Assembly: GCF_002179965.1 (NCBI RefSeq)
Contig: NZ_NGUQ01000037.1
Coordinates: forward strand, 372,001-436,000
DNA: 64,000 nt
From: Pandoraea sp. PE-S2T-3
GTDB lineage: Bacteria; Pseudomonadota; Gammaproteobacteria; Burkholderiales; Burkholderiaceae
Reading direction: 5' to 3'
The notes under the pieces were generated by a model, which was not told the origin of the DNA, ran no database searches, and was given only the letters and a program-made list of their open reading frames with translations. Shown one piece after another: positions 9,394 to 17,771 of this stretch. The first letter of the stretch is position 1, and every line of letters starts with the position of its first letter. A program made the translations under genes and the position numbers.

Positions 9394-9408
9394 TGACCCA
9401 AAGGGTCA
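9394..9408 (+). promoter_or_regulatory. Perfect inverted repeat upstream of the TonB receptor gene
   Basis: TGACCC and GGGTCA are separated by AAA: a perfect 6-bp inverted repeat with a 3-base spacer, 89 bases before the receptor ATG at 9497. It looks like an operator for a dimeric regulator. I do not recognise the regulator, and no obvious Fur box lies in this 220-base gap. Confidence 0.4.
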
Positions 9409-9496
9409 GAAACCCGCTTGAGGCGCGATACCTGATTCGCGCCGCTCGCGGGCGGGGACGCTTTTTGCCTGTTCATCTCATAACGCACAACACCAG

Positions 9497-11950
9497 ATGA
9501 AGTACCTGAACCCGTCGAATTCCCGTCTGAACACGCGACCGAACGCGCGACTGAATACACGTCTGACACTGGCGGCGGCACTCGCCGTCGCGTCGCTCCA
9601 TGCTGCCGCACAAACATCGCCAGCGTCGCAGACGGCGCAGGCAGGTAGTAACGCCAGCACGTCAGCACCTGCCGCGCCTGCTGCCACGCTGCCGGTGGGC
9701 GTCGGCGGCGTCATGTTGCCCGCGACGTCGGTCACTGCCACCGTCGATGCGCCTTACAAGGCCGAGTCCGTTTCGTCGTCGAAGTACACCGCACCGCTGC
9801 GCGATATTCCGCAGAGCATCACCGTGGTGCCGAAAGCCGTGCTCGACGAGCAGAACGCGCAGTCGTTGCAAGACATCCTCAAGAACGTGCCGGGCATCAC
9901 CTTCATGTCGGGTGAGGGCAATCTGGGCTGGGGCGATCTGTTCTCGATTCGCGGCTTCTCGGGGGAGCAGAGCATCACCATCGATGGCGTGCGCGACGCA
10001 GGGCTATCGAGTCGCAACGACACCTTCGACATCGACCGTGTGGAAGTCTACAAAGGCACCGGCTCGGTGGAATCGGGGGTGGCGGCGCTGGGTGGTTCGG
10101 TGAATCTCGTCACCAAAGAGGCCGAACTGGGTAGCTTCTACCGCTCGTCGTTCGGGCTGGGCAGCGACAGCTACCGTCGCATGACGGCGGATCTGAACCA
10201 GCAACTGGGCGACTCGACGGCGCTGCGTTTGAACCTGATGTCGCATCACAATGGCGTGGCCGGGCGCGATGAGGTGAACAACGATCGCTATGGCCTTGCC
10301 GCGTCGCTGGGTCTGGGGCTGGGCACGAGCACCCGCGTGTTCCTCGACGTGTTCCATCAGAAGGACAACAACGTGCCCGACACCGGCTTGCCGATTCAGC
10401 GCGGCACGGGCGGGCAGGTCATGCCGGGGGTGAAAACCAGTAACTGGTACGGTGCCGCTGGTATCTACACCCAGCAAACGGAAAGCACGTCGCTGTCGGG
10501 GCGCGTGGAGCACGACTTCAACGACACCACGCGCGTGCGCAGCCAATTGCGCTGGCAGCAGACCGACAACTTCTCGGTGCTTTCGCCCGCCCGATTCTTC
10601 GCCGCGAATGCCGATGGCAGCAAGACCTGCACGGGCACGCGCTGCGCCACGCTCGGGTACATCGGCGCAGGCCCGTTGTCGAACATTGGCGGGGTCAACG
10701 CCTATACCAACTACGGGCTGACGTCGCCGGGCTACGGCATCTTGCGCGGCAGCAACTTCGGCAATTCCACGCGGTATCAGATTCTCGACAATCAGACCGA
10801 TCTGCGCTTCACGGCATACACGGGGCCGTTCAAACATGACGTCGTGACCGGCTTCGAGTTCTATCGCGAGACTTATGGCGGGCTGCCGCGCGCGGCCTAC
10901 GTGCCCGCGGGCGATATGTTCTTCAATCTGGCGAACCCGTCCAATGCATTTGCCGGCACGTGGTCGATGGAAGGCACGAACCAGTCCCGCTCGGTCGTGA
11001 ACGACGCCGCTCTGTTTGCGAGCGACACCATCACGCTCTCGAAGCATTGGCAGGTCCTGACCTCGTTGCGCTATGACCGCTGGCGCGCCGAAACCACGGC
11101 GGCGAGCGGTGGCGCCACCACGTCGAGCACTGACGGCGCATGGAGCGGGCGTGCCGGGTTGGTCTACAAGCCGGTGGAGCCGGGCAGCATTTACGTGTCG
11201 TACAGCCGCGCCACCCAGCCCACGGCCATTGGCGCGAGCACGAACAACCTGATCTACGGGACTGCCACGACCAACAACTACACCCCAGCCACGTCGCAGA
11301 CCTATGAGTTGGGGACCAAGTGGGATCTGGCGGGCGGTGCGCTGGGTGTGACGGCGGCGCTCTTCCGCACGGAGTTGAGCAATTCATGGGAATACACGAG
11401 CGACGACACGTCGCCGGTGCGGGCGTTACCGGCGAAGCGTGTCGACGGGATCGAGCTCGGCATGCAGGGCAACATCACGGACAAGTGGTCGGTGTTTGCG
11501 GGCGTGACGCGCATGTGGAGCCGCATCACCAAGGGGGCGAACGAGGGCGCGGAAGCGGCCAACGTGCCGGACTGGAGCGGCTCGCTGTGGACTTCATACA
11601 AGGTCACGCCGGATCTGTCGCTGAGCTACGGCGTGCAGTATGTGGGCCGTCGCCGCTACACCGACAACGCGTACGTGGGCGGACAGAACAACAACAGCAG
11701 CTACGCGCAGGGGCCGTCGGGCGTATATGCCATCTACGTGAAGGATGGCGAGAAGGCGCCGAGCTATTGGGTGCACAACTTGGCGGCGCGCTATCGCGTG
11801 AACCGTCACGTGCACGTCAATGTGAATCTCGACAACGTGTTCAACAAGTTCTACTTCTCGCGCATCGGGGCGTCGCTCGACGGCTTCCAGCTTTACGGCG
11901 TGCCCGGGGCAGGGCGCACGGTGACGGTGAGCGCGGATATTGCGTTCTGA
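9497..11950 (+). CDS. TonB-dependent siderophore receptor (catecholate type, Fiu/PiuA-like)
   Basis: 817 residues. A signal peptide covers about residues 1-38 (LTLAAALAVASLHAAAQ). The plug domain, about 75-220, contains the typical TAPLRDIPQSITVVPKAVLDEQ, LQDILKNVPGITF, FSIRGFSGEQSITIDGVRDAG and VEVYKGTGSVESG segments. A 22-strand barrel follows and ends in the C-terminal aromatic ADIAF needed for outer-membrane insertion. It imports an iron-siderophore using TonB energy. The next gene encodes a PiuC/YbiX-like hydroxylase. That pairing is known for Fiu-YbiX in E. coli and PiuA-PiuC in Pseudomonas and supports a catechol-type ligand. Confidence 0.92.
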   Translation: MKYLNPSNSRLNTRPNARLNTRLTLAAALAVASLHAAAQTSPASQTAQAGSNASTSAPAAPAATLPVGVGGVMLPATSVTATVDAPYKAESVSSSKYTAPLRDIPQSITVVPKAVLDEQNAQSLQDILKNVPGITFMSGEGNLGWGDLFSIRGFSGEQSITIDGVRDAGLSSRNDTFDIDRVEVYKGTGSVESGVAALGGSVNLVTKEAELGSFYRSSFGLGSDSYRRMTADLNQQLGDSTALRLNLMSHHNGVAGRDEVNNDRYGLAASLGLGLGTSTRVFLDVFHQKDNNVPDTGLPIQRGTGGQVMPGVKTSNWYGAAGIYTQQTESTSLSGRVEHDFNDTTRVRSQLRWQQTDNFSVLSPARFFAANADGSKTCTGTRCATLGYIGAGPLSNIGGVNAYTNYGLTSPGYGILRGSNFGNSTRYQILDNQTDLRFTAYTGPFKHDVVTGFEFYRETYGGLPRAAYVPAGDMFFNLANPSNAFAGTWSMEGTNQSRSVVNDAALFASDTITLSKHWQVLTSLRYDRWRAETTAASGGATTSSTDGAWSGRAGLVYKPVEPGSIYVSYSRATQPTAIGASTNNLIYGTATTNNYTPATSQTYELGTKWDLAGGALGVTAALFRTELSNSWEYTSDDTSPVRALPAKRVDGIELGMQGNITDKWSVFAGVTRMWSRITKGANEGAEAANVPDWSGSLWTSYKVTPDLSLSYGVQYVGRRRYTDNAYVGGQNNNSSYAQGPSGVYAIYVKDGEKAPSYWVHNLAARYRVNRHVHVNVNLDNVFNKFYFSRIGASLDGFQLYGVPGAGRTVTVSADIAF

Positions 11951-11974
11951 GCGTATTTTGACCACGTAGTGAGT

Positions 11975-12008
11975 GCGATGGCGCTTGCCTAGGGGCGGGC
12001 GCCATCGC
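11975..12008 (+). other. Stem-loop between receptor and hydroxylase genes
   Basis: GCGATGGCGC (11975-11984) and GCGCCATCGC (11999-12008) form a perfect 10-bp stem with a 14-base loop. No T-run follows, so it is not a standard intrinsic terminator. It may set the ratio of receptor to hydroxylase mRNA by protecting or processing the transcript. Confidence 0.45.
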
Positions 12009-12032
12009 GTGGGATAGCAGGAGAGCAGCATC

Positions 12033-12713
12033 ATGATGATCGAGATTCCCGGCGTTTTCAGCCGTGACGAAGCGCGCCAGTTGTGCGAGCAATTGCAGGC
12101 GCAGTCGTGGGTGGACGGCAAGGCCACGGCCGGCATGCAGTCGGCGCAGGCGAAGGAAAACCGCCAACTGGCCGAAGACGACCCGTGGGCGCAGCGTATC
12201 GGCGAAGAGATTCTGCGTCGCCTGAGTCAGGACGCGGTGTTCATGTCGGCGGCGTTGCCACGCCGCATTTATCCGCCGCTGTTCAATCGGTACGAAGGCG
12301 GCGAGGCGTTCGGTTATCACGTCGACAACGCCGTGCGCGGCATCAAGGGCGTGCGCGAGCGGGTACGCACCGATCTGTCGGCGACGCTGTTTCTGGCGGA
12401 ACCGGACAGCTACGATGGCGGCGAACTCGTGGTACGAGACAGCTTCGGCGAGCGCGCCGTCAAGCTGCCGGCGGGCCACATGGTGCTGTATCCGGGAACG
12501 AGCGTGCACAAGGTCAATCCGGTTACTCGTGGTGTGCGGCTCGCCGCGTTCTTCTGGATCGAGAGCCTGATTCGAGACGACGCGCAACGCAGCGTGCTGC
12601 TCGACATGGATATTGCGATCCAGCGGCTTACCCAGCAGGGCGCAGACGGCGATTCGCTCGTGCAGTTGACGGGCAGTTATCACAACCTGCTGCGGATGTG
12701 GGCTGACGTCTGA
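12033..12713 (+). CDS. piuC: PKHD-type Fe(II)/2-oxoglutarate hydroxylase, PiuC/YbiX-like
   Basis: 226 residues, the usual size. The iron-binding triad and 2-oxoglutarate-binding arginine are visible: His96 and Asp98 in [10 protein letters not shown], His159 in [13 protein letters not shown], and Arg169. The double-stranded beta-helix core runs about 80-180, with the family C-terminal helical part after it. A ribosome-binding AGGAG sits before the ATG. It lies 82 bases behind the siderophore receptor gene, as PiuC does in other proteobacteria. The substrate is not established for the family. A role in processing an iron-siderophore or receptor ligand is inferred from the conserved pairing. Confidence 0.92.
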   Translation: MMIEIPGVFSRDEARQLCEQLQAQSWVDGKATAGMQSAQAKENRQLAEDDPWAQRIGEEILRRLSQDAVFMSAALPRRIYPPLFNRYEGGEAFGYHVDNAVRGIKGVRERVRTDLSATLFLAEPDSYDGGELVVRDSFGERAVKLPAGHMVLYPGTSVHKVNPVTRGVRLAAFFWIESLIRDDAQRSVLLDMDIAIQRLTQQGADGDSLVQLTGSYHNLLRMWADV

Positions 12714-12826
12714 TCGGACGGCCTGTTGGGGCAGGCAATCCGGGGGTGTTATTTGCCCGTTCTGAGCTGCTGATGGCGACGGGGTCATACGGGCGAGGTC
12801 GACGCTCTCCGGTGTAAAGTAGCGGG

Positions 12827-13711
12827 ATGGATTTCCGCTCCGTCCCTCCTTCTCGGCCCACCAAGCCATTTCGCAATGCCCCGGTGTACTGGCGCTCGTC
12901 GCTCGTGCCCGATGGCGATATGGTGACGGCCGAGTACAACGACCACACCTTCGCGCCGCACTGGCACGATGCGTACACGTTCGCGTGCATCGTGGCGGGT
13001 GCGGAGCGCTATGACTATCTGGGCGGCGAGCACGTGGCCGATGCCGGCTCGGTGGCGATCATTCACCCGGGCGAAGTGCATACCGGTGCGCGGGAGACCG
13101 ACTTCGGCTGGCGTTATCGCGTGTTCTATCTGCCGGTCGGTTTCGTGAAGGGGGTGCAGCAGCAACTGGCGAGTCCGGTTGCCGGGCTGGCCTCGCCTGA
13201 CGAGGCGCTGCCGTGGTTCGGGGAGAACGTCGTGCGTGATGCGCAGGCCATGCAGCGCTTGCTGGCGGCGCATCGTCTGCTTGAGGCACAGGCCGATCCA
13301 CTGGCCGCCGAACATGCGCTGGTCGACGCGGTGTCGATGATGCTCTCGCGCCATGCGCAGTTGCGGATTCCGACCCTGCCGGTTCATCGTGACGCCGTGC
13401 GTGTCGAGACGATGAAGGCTCGGCTGTCGGCTGACCTGACGGAACCGCTGACGTTGACCGCGCTCGCCGAGGCGGTGGAGCTTTCACCGTTTCACGCGGC
13501 GCGTCTGTTTTCTCGCGAGACAGGGTTGGCGCCGCATGCCTGGCGCAATCAACTGCGCGTCGCGCGCGCGTTACCGGCGCTGCGTAACGGGGCTTCCGCA
13601 ACGGAGGTCGCGCTCGCGCAGGGGTTTAACGACTTGTCTCACTTCACCCGATATTTCCGGCGCGCCTTCGGGGTGTCGCCCGGCAAATGGCGTGAAGGAG
13701 ATGGGACGTAA
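12827..13711 (+). CDS. AraC-family transcriptional regulator
   Basis: 294 residues. The N-terminal half is a cupin-like AraC-binding domain (HTFAPHWHDAYTFACIVAGAERYDYLGGEH, about 39-70; IIHPGEVHTG). The C-terminal 100 residues hold the two helix-turn-helix motifs (LTLTALAEAVELSPFHAARLFSRETG; ATEVALAQGFNDLSHFTRYFRRAFGVSPGKWR). Regulators of this type often sit beside an amino-acid exporter gene, but none is adjacent here. It ends 40 bases from the convergent LysR gene. The effector is unknown. Confidence 0.9.
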   Translation: MDFRSVPPSRPTKPFRNAPVYWRSSLVPDGDMVTAEYNDHTFAPHWHDAYTFACIVAGAERYDYLGGEHVADAGSVAIIHPGEVHTGARETDFGWRYRVFYLPVGFVKGVQQQLASPVAGLASPDEALPWFGENVVRDAQAMQRLLAAHRLLEAQADPLAAEHALVDAVSMMLSRHAQLRIPTLPVHRDAVRVETMKARLSADLTEPLTLTALAEAVELSPFHAARLFSRETGLAPHAWRNQLRVARALPALRNGASATEVALAQGFNDLSHFTRYFRRAFGVSPGKWREGDGT

Positions 13712-13751
13712 GGTTGCGCGCTTTGGACTTTGGCGTGCGAGCGCGGGTGGC

Positions 13752-14660
13752 TCACGCCGCCGGTTGTCCTGCGGCGGCGTCATGAACCCACGCGAGAAAG
13801 TCGTGCAACGGCCGTGACTTATCGGCATCGCGCGGCACGAGCGTGACGTAGGTTGCGCCTCCCGCCTGAATCTCCGGAAACGGCATGACGAGCCGGCCGC
13901 TGGCCAGTTCCCGGTCGAGAGTTGGTGTGCAACCGATGCCGATACCCAGTCCGTCGATCACTGCCTGCAAGCTCACGTGGTAGTGATCGAAGCGATGAAA
14001 GCGCACCGGACGCACCTCCGGCACACCCGCCGCATTCAACCAATCCTCCCAAGCCCCGACCCGCGTCTGCGTGGCGACGAATGCGTGCTTCGCGAGATCC
14101 TTCAGCCGTCGAAGCGGCTGCGTCTGCAATAGCGACGGCGACGCGACGACACTTGCGCGCTCGGTGAACAACGGTGTTTTCTCATAGGGCTGCCACTCGG
14201 CCCCCGGCGGCGGATCACGCCGGATGGCCACGTCGAAACCGCCCCGGAACGCCGGATCGGCACTGCTCGACGTCGTCACGACGATTTGCACGTCCGGGTG
14301 TGCGGCATGAAAGGCGGGAAGCCGCGCCATCAGCCAATGCATCGCGAGCGTCGTCTGCGCATTCACACGAACGGTACGGGTCTGCGGTGCCTTGCCGAAG
14401 CGCAGCGCGGCGTCGCCGATGCGGTCGAACGCTGCGCTGATTTCAGCGGCGAAAGCACGGGCGTGATCGGTGGCGACGTTGCGCTGGCCTTGCCGCACAA
14501 ACAACTGCTGGCCGAGCCAGTCTTCGAGCAGGGCAATCTGGCGGCTCACGGCACCGTGCGTGATGGACAGCTCCTGCGCGGCCGCACTCAGACTGGGCGC
14601 GCGGGCGGCGGTCTCGAATACACGCAAGGCATTCAACGGGGGCAATTGGCGGCGAGACAT
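13752..14660 (-). CDS. LysR-family transcriptional regulator (GcvA-like)
   Basis: 302 residues. The winged HTH covers about residues 5-65 (LNALRVFETAARAPSLSAAAQELSITHGAVSRQIALLEDWLG). This start sequence is typical of the GcvA/AmpR branch. The rest is a two-lobed effector-binding domain. It is divergent from the TSUP transporter gene at 14752 and probably controls it. The 91-base gap between them is AT-richer than its surroundings. Confidence 0.92.
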   Translation of the reverse strand: MSRRQLPPLNALRVFETAARAPSLSAAAQELSITHGAVSRQIALLEDWLGQQLFVRQGQRNVATDHARAFAAEISAAFDRIGDAALRFGKAPQTRTVRVNAQTTLAMHWLMARLPAFHAAHPDVQIVVTTSSSADPAFRGGFDVAIRRDPPPGAEWQPYEKTPLFTERASVVASPSLLQTQPLRRLKDLAKHAFVATQTRVGAWEDWLNAAGVPEVRPVRFHRFDHYHVSLQAVIDGLGIGIGCTPTLDRELASGRLVMPFPEIQAGGATYVTLVPRDADKSRPLHDFLAWVHDAAAGQPAA

Positions 14661-14751
14661 CGTGAGCTCACAGAATGGGTAGCCATCGGGCCGAACTGTG
14701 ACTTTTTATCACGGAAATGCTGTCATTTTGTCGATGGTGTGACGAATCATC

Positions 14752-15555
14752 ATGCTTTATCGTTACCGGATTGCGAACAACAAGACACGGATGGCAGCGG
14801 GCATGTTCGAAGGACTCGTGGCAGGACACGCGTGGGGCATGGTGATGGTGGCGCTGGTCGGCACCTTGGCCGGGGCAGTGAGCGGGGTAGTGGGCACAGG
14901 CTCGTCGATGATGTTGCTGCCGGTGCTGGTGTACACGTACGGCCCGAAGCAGGCCGTACCGATCATGGCCGTGGCGGCGATTATCGGCAATGTCTCGAAG
15001 GTGCTTGCATGGTGGCGGGAGATCGACTGGCGCGCTGTGCTGGCCTATTCCCTGCCGGGGGCACCGGCGGCGGCATTGGGGGCGCGCACCCTCTGGAGTT
15101 TGCCGGCCACGGCTGTCGATATCGCGCTCGGCACGTTCTTCATTGCGATGGTGCCCGTGCGGCATTGGCTGCGTCGGCGGCAGTTCAGGCTGGGCGTCTG
15201 GCAATTGGCTGTGGTTGGCGCGGTCATTGGCTTTCTCACCGGCATCGTGCTTTCGACGGGGCCATTGAGTGTGCCGGCATTTGCGGCGTATGGTTTGTCG
15301 GGGGGAGGGTTTCTAGGCTCGGAGGCCGCCAGTTCGATGTTGATCTACGTGGCGAAGGTGCTGATGTTCTCCGACCTTGGCGCGCTGCCGCCGCAGGCGT
15401 GGGCAAACGGCCTGATCGTCGGCATGGCGTTGATGGCCGGGACGCTGCTCGGTAAGCGTTTCGTGCTGGGGTTGTCGCCGCAGGTGTTTCAACGGTTGCT
15501 CGATACGATGCTGGTGGTGTCGGGGGCGGTGATGTTGAGTGCGGCGTGGCGGTGA
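14752..15555 (+). CDS. TSUP-family (TauE/SafE) membrane transporter
   Basis: 267 residues from the ATG at 14752. In-frame ATGs at 14791 and 14803 are also possible because no strong ribosome-binding site separates them. There are about eight hydrophobic segments. The first carries the family motif GTLAGAVSGVVGTGSSMMLLPVLVYTYGPKQAVPIMAV, and the second half has FLTGIVLSTGPLSVPAF. TSUP proteins export sulfite, sulfoacetate or other small organic anions. The substrate here is unknown. The gene is divergent from a LysR regulator. Confidence 0.88.
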   Translation: MLYRYRIANNKTRMAAGMFEGLVAGHAWGMVMVALVGTLAGAVSGVVGTGSSMMLLPVLVYTYGPKQAVPIMAVAAIIGNVSKVLAWWREIDWRAVLAYSLPGAPAAALGARTLWSLPATAVDIALGTFFIAMVPVRHWLRRRQFRLGVWQLAVVGAVIGFLTGIVLSTGPLSVPAFAAYGLSGGGFLGSEAASSMLIYVAKVLMFSDLGALPPQAWANGLIVGMALMAGTLLGKRFVLGLSPQVFQRLLDTMLVVSGAVMLSAAWR

Positions 15556-15568
15556 GCGTTGTTTAGAA

Positions 15569-15593
15569 GAATAAACGCGGCGAATAAACGCGG
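15569..15593 (+). repeat. Short tandem repeat (period 13)
   Basis: GAATAAACGCGG occurs twice, at 15569-15580 and 15582-15593, separated by one base. It lies between the TSUP gene and the convergent YdeI-like gene, at the start of the accessory patch 15.6-17.8 kb. Confidence 0.6.
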
Positions 15594-15609
15594 TGACTGA
15601 GATTCTGAC

Positions 15610-16179
15610 TTACGGATGAATGGTTTCACCGCGAGTCAGCATCCCGATGAACTCTTCGATCTTGCGTGCGCGTGTTGCGGGCTTTTTGACGTTCTGTATC
15701 CGGAACAGGATGGCGTAGCGGTTTTGGCCGCTCAGCGTCGCAAAGAACGCGCTGGCCTTGGGGTTGGCATCCAATGCGGCTTGCAAGTCGTCCGGCACCA
15801 CTGAGTTTCGGGCCGACGTGTAGGCAGCCTCCCAGCGGCCATCCGCTTTGGCCTTCTCGATTTCGCGCATGCCCGCAGGAAGCATTTTGCCTGCGGCGAT
15901 CAGCGCTTCGGCTCGCGCTGTGTTGATCTTCGACCAGATGCTTTTTGTGGTGCGTCGAGTGAAGCGTTGCAGCCAATACTCATCACTTTCCGTCTGCTTT
16001 TGACCGTCGATCCAGCCATGACAAAGGGCGCTTTCCAACGCCTGCTCGTAAGTCACGGTAGGGCGGTCAGCGCCCTTTTTGGCGAAGCGCAGCCATATCC
16101 CGGCAGAGGTGTCGCCGTTTTGCGTCAGCCAGTGTTCCCATTCATTCTGGTCAAGGAATGTCAGACGAGGCTCTGTCAT
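15610..16179 (-). CDS. YdeI/OmpD-associated (OmdA) family protein
   Basis: 189 residues. The N-terminal part reads EWEHWLTQNGDTSAGIWLRFAKK and ESALCHGWIDGQKQ (about 52-65). Then comes the family motif RFTRRTTKSIWSKINTARAEALIAAGKM and a C-terminal PDDLQAALDANPKASAFFATLSGQNRYAILFRIQNVKKPATRARKIEEFI block. This is the YdeI/OmdA family, whose members have been linked to bacteriocin or peptide resistance, but the biochemical role is unknown. The gene stands on the opposite strand from the following accessory genes. Confidence 0.85.
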   Translation of the reverse strand: MTEPRLTFLDQNEWEHWLTQNGDTSAGIWLRFAKKGADRPTVTYEQALESALCHGWIDGQKQTESDEYWLQRFTRRTTKSIWSKINTARAEALIAAGKMLPAGMREIEKAKADGRWEAAYTSARNSVVPDDLQAALDANPKASAFFATLSGQNRYAILFRIQNVKKPATRARKIEEFIGMLTRGETIHP

Positions 16180-16316
16180 GGTGTGGTTTGCTTCTTTGGA
16201 AGCAAGACTGTGGGGGCTTTATCGCTCGTTGAAGGCCTATAGATTACCGATTCGCGTGGCAACTTGCCCAACGTTCGACGGGTGAGTACATTGAACGGGC
16301 TACTACGGGAGGGAAT

Positions 16317-16742
16317 ATGTCTGAGTTCGACACCAAGCTTCACGGTTCTTGGCAATTGGTTTCATTTGAAACTGAACTACAAGATTCAAGAGAACGCGCT
16401 CAACCGTGGGGCGCCGATCCGAATGGGTACTTAATGTTCGGTGCCGATGGGCGAATGATGGTGCTGATCACGGCAAAGTCGCGGGAGCCGGGCACTTCCA
16501 ATGAAAAACTGGCCGGGCTCTTCCTTACGGCGATGGCTTATACCGGGCGGTATCGGGTGGAAGCGGACCGGTTCATCACGAAGATTGACGCATCTTGGAA
16601 TGAGGCGTGGAACGGCACCGAGCAGGAGCGCTTGTACAAGCTCAATGGCGATACCCTCGAAGTTTGGACGGCGTGGATGCCGAACCCGATGGTGGAGGGA
16701 AATCCCATTGGAAGGGGGATTCTCCGGTTTCGGCGTGAGTAG
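16317..16742 (+). CDS. Lipocalin-like domain protein
   Basis: 141 residues. It has the N-terminal LHGSWQLVSFETE motif of the bacterial lipocalin-like family, followed by NGYLMFGADGRMMVLITA and GRYRVEADRFITKIDASWNEAWNGTEQERLYKLNGDTLEVWTA. A GGGAGG ribosome-binding site is just before the ATG. The family is small, cytoplasmic and of unknown ligand. Such proteins occur often in mobile or cassette DNA, and this gene lies in the accessory patch that ends in an attC-like element. Confidence 0.8.
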   Translation: MSEFDTKLHGSWQLVSFETELQDSRERAQPWGADPNGYLMFGADGRMMVLITAKSREPGTSNEKLAGLFLTAMAYTGRYRVEADRFITKIDASWNEAWNGTEQERLYKLNGDTLEVWTAWMPNPMVEGNPIGRGILRFRRE

Positions 16743-16773
16743 GATTTTTGGACTAAGGCATTGATCAATACCA

Positions 16774-17064
16774 ATGGAAAACGTGAAAGACGCTCATCCC
16801 GTACTGACAATCCGAGTGCTTGGCGATAGTCCGATTCAACCGGCGTTCGAAGCCCTTGTCGCGGATGCTTGTGAATCGATTCCATCAGCGCTCGATGACC
16901 TGCTGGATGGTTTATATCTATACGGTAGCGTCGCACGTGGCTGCGCAGTACCGGGGCAGTCGGATCTGGACCTGACCCTTGTGCTTACCGGGAATAAAAA
17001 CGGTAACGGCGTAGCGGAGTCGGGGTGTCTCTTCCGAGGGCAGTCGCACATACTTGTGCGCTAG
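16774..17064 (+). pseudogene. Truncated nucleotidyltransferase-domain protein (5' fragment)
   Basis: 96 residues. Residues 49-72 carry the nucleotidyltransferase signature YGSVARGCAVPGQSDLDLTL: the GS loop plus the catalytic D-x-D. Family members of this kind are usually more than 200 residues long. Here the similarity stops right after the signature, and the frame ends after about 25 unrelated residues. I see no continuation of the domain in the other frames before the cupin gene. It is most likely a deletion remnant of an aminoglycoside-nucleotidyltransferase-like gene and is not expected to be functional. Confidence 0.6.
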
Positions 17065-17187
17065 GCTACAGACAGTATGATTGCGCTATCGAGTCCGCTG
17101 TGCGCGCCAAGTTTGGTAGCCAGGCATCTCCGAATGGTTGCCCCGGCGCCTCCGCAGACGACACCTTTCCTGTTCGGAGTATTCGCG

Positions 17188-17685
17188 ATGAGCACAGACG
17201 CATCCACTCTTGAGCCAATCACAATTGGTGGCCTGACAATACGCTATCTCATAGACGGATCCGCCACGAGGGGTATGGGCGTCTTCGAGTTGACTATCGC
17301 CCCGGGAGCAAACGTTCCGCCGCCACATAGTCACACCCACAATGAAGAATGCGTATACGCCCTGGAGGGGCTCATCCGCTATTCCGTTGACGGTGTAGTC
17401 AGGGATCTGGCACCGGGTGAGTGGATGCATACACCCAAGGGCTCCGTCCATGCGTTCAGCAACCCTCATCAAGCCACTGCCAAGGCACTCATCGTCCTTA
17501 CCCCTGACCTGGGTGCGCAATACTTTCTGGATGTACAGGGAGTTGTGAATGCCGGCGGGCCGCCAGACCGCCAGAAGTTGTTGGCAGTCATGTCCCGCCA
17601 CGGGCTCGTTCCTAGCCCTCCGATTCCAGCAGCCGCCCAACAATCGATTGAAGGGGATGCGCCCGCTTCGCAAGGACGCCCATGA
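17188..17685 (+). CDS. Cupin-domain protein
   Basis: 165 residues from the ATG at 17188. I chose it because GGAG lies 8-12 bases before it and because the upstream in-frame extension to 17077 has no cupin similarity. Cupin motif 1 (PPPHSHTHNEECVYALEG, metal-binding His/His/Glu) and motif 2 (PGEWMHTPKGSVHAFSN) are both present, so a single metal-binding beta-barrel is expected. Enzyme activity is unknown. Its last codons overlap an attC-like element, so it could be an integron gene cassette. Confidence 0.8.
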   Translation: MSTDASTLEPITIGGLTIRYLIDGSATRGMGVFELTIAPGANVPPPHSHTHNEECVYALEGLIRYSVDGVVRDLAPGEWMHTPKGSVHAFSNPHQATAKALIVLTPDLGAQYFLDVQGVVNAGGPPDRQKLLAVMSRHGLVPSPPIPAAAQQSIEGDAPASQGRP

Positions 17686-17702
17686 CGCAAGCGTTGAATG
17701 GC
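17635..17702 (+). repeat. Integron attC-like recombination site (59-base-element-like)
   Basis: The 68-base segment begins with GCCCAACAAT, matching the 7-base attC core RYYYAAC. It ends with CAAGCGTTGAATGGC, containing the opposite core GTTRRRY as GTTGAAT (17693-17699). Between them lies CCCGCTTCG, resembling the centre of common short attC sites (CCGCTTCG). Order and spacing match a short attC site. However, the two outer cores pair imperfectly and the inner stem is poor, so the site may be decayed. No integrase gene is in the window. Confidence 0.45.
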
Positions 17703-17705
17703 AGT

Positions 17706-17722
17706 TTTCGGCTTCGCCGAAA
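17706..17722 (+). terminator. Short hairpin after the cupin gene
   Basis: TTTCGGC and GCCGAAA form a 7-bp perfect stem around a TTC loop, 20 bases after the cupin stop. There is no T-run, so termination is uncertain. It could instead be part of the mobile-element boundary. Confidence 0.35.
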
Positions 17723-17771
17723 GGAAGCTTTGGGTCGGAATCGCCCGCCGGACAACGTACGCCTTTACCCA

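Noticed and set aside
16266-16300. Second attC-like site before the lipocalin-like gene (GCCCAAC at its left end)
   Set aside because: The right end lacks a GTTRRRY core and the arms pair only as two short 4-base blocks, so I could not support it.
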